A DNA stretch of 5,130 nucleotides from CAYIFC01 sp964362645 (GTDB taxonomy: Bacteria; Patescibacteriota; Minisyncoccia; Phycocordibacterales; JACOZG01), in contig CAYIFC010000045.1 of NCBI GenBank assembly GCA_964362645.1, forward strand, positions 1 through 5,130. The letters are read 5' to 3'. Shown one piece after another: positions 4,915 through 5,130 of the stretch; position 1 is the first letter of the stretch; each line of letters starts with the position of its first letter. Both the position numbers and the translations under genes were made by a program. Below the pieces are notes generated by a model. That model was not told where the DNA came from and made no database searches. It saw nothing but the letters and a program-made list of their open reading frames with translations.

Positions 4915-5130
4915 TTAGTTAGCGAAAGACTTGTCGAGGTAAAATTCTACACTCAGGCCAATTGCTTCGCGCATTCGCTCTTTCAGCTCATTCAAAGTTT
5001 TGGCTTGAGTGTGGCAACCAGGCAAGGCTGGCGCTGAACCGACAAAATAGCCATCTTCATCTTGCTCGATAATAATTTTAGAGCTAATGGCAAATTGAGC
5101 AGTCTGAAAACACCATTTCGTGTTAGCCTG
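4915..5130 (-). CDS. HicB-family antitoxin-like protein (5' truncated)
   Basis: An open frame enters from the right edge and gives 71 residues ending in tandem TAA stops. The segment KIIIEQDEDGYFVGSAP (18-34), then ALPGCHTQAKTLNEL (35-49) and the helix KERMREAIGLSVEFYLD (50-66) are the characteristic partial RNase H-like fold of HicB antitoxins. In HicAB systems HicB blocks the mRNA-cleaving toxin HicA. The protein stops right after this domain, so it lacks the C-terminal ribbon-helix-helix or helix-turn-helix domain that lets longer HicB proteins repress their own operon. No in-frame ATG, GTG or TTG lies upstream of the conserved domain within the window, so the start is beyond 5130 and 17 or more less typical residues (such as NTKWCFQ) precede the fold. 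Whether a hicA toxin gene sits upstream cannot be seen; none lies downstream. Stand-alone HicB-like proteins are common, so a working toxin-antitoxin pair is unproven. Confidence 0.85.
   Translation of the reverse strand, partial: QANTKWCFQTAQFAISSKIIIEQDEDGYFVGSAPALPGCHTQAKTLNELKERMREAIGLSVEFYLDKSFAN

Overview
The window looks like ordinary chromosome from a bacterium with a compact genome, most likely of the Candidate Phyla Radiation (Patescibacteria). That placement is an inference. It rests on tight gene packing, GTG starts with poor Shine-Dalgarno sites, a shortened valyl-tRNA synthetase, and a PrsW-type protease, Hsp20 and GlsB-type protein following tRNA genes. The standard genetic code fits: all complete genes end in TAA or TAG, and UGA is not read as sense.

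Left and centre (1-4240, + strand): the C-terminal half of tsaD (t6A tRNA modification), valS (valyl-tRNA synthetase, GTG start 3 bp after the tsaD stop), a seven-helix PrsW-family membrane protease (9 bp after valS), a small heat-shock protein of the Hsp20 family (overlapping prsW by 8 bp), and, after a 67-bp AT-rich gap, an 83-residue GlsB/YeaQ/YmgE-type membrane protein. The first four genes are packed as one probable transcription unit. The first two serve tRNA maturation and charging. The last three resemble a protein-quality and envelope-stress set, which is inferred from family knowledge only.

Right (4241-5130): transcription converges here. A GC-rich hairpin at 4266-4297 has A and T tracts on its two sides and can terminate both strands. 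Beyond it are two minus-strand genes. One is a 93-residue helical protein of unknown function with a good Shine-Dalgarno site and a recognisable sigma-70-type promoter. The other, at the right edge, is the 3' part of a HicB-family antitoxin-like gene whose start lies outside the window. The 208 bp between them hold three separate dyad-symmetric sequences (4819-4835, 4845-4862, 4875-4910), plus smaller inverted repeats inside the leader of the unknown gene. This is the least explained part of the window and the best candidate for undescribed regulation.

No rRNA, tRNA, CRISPR array, insertion sequence or replication origin is visible. I see no firm evidence of a wholly new system. The dyad cluster beside a HicB-like gene and the orphan gene are the leads worth following.
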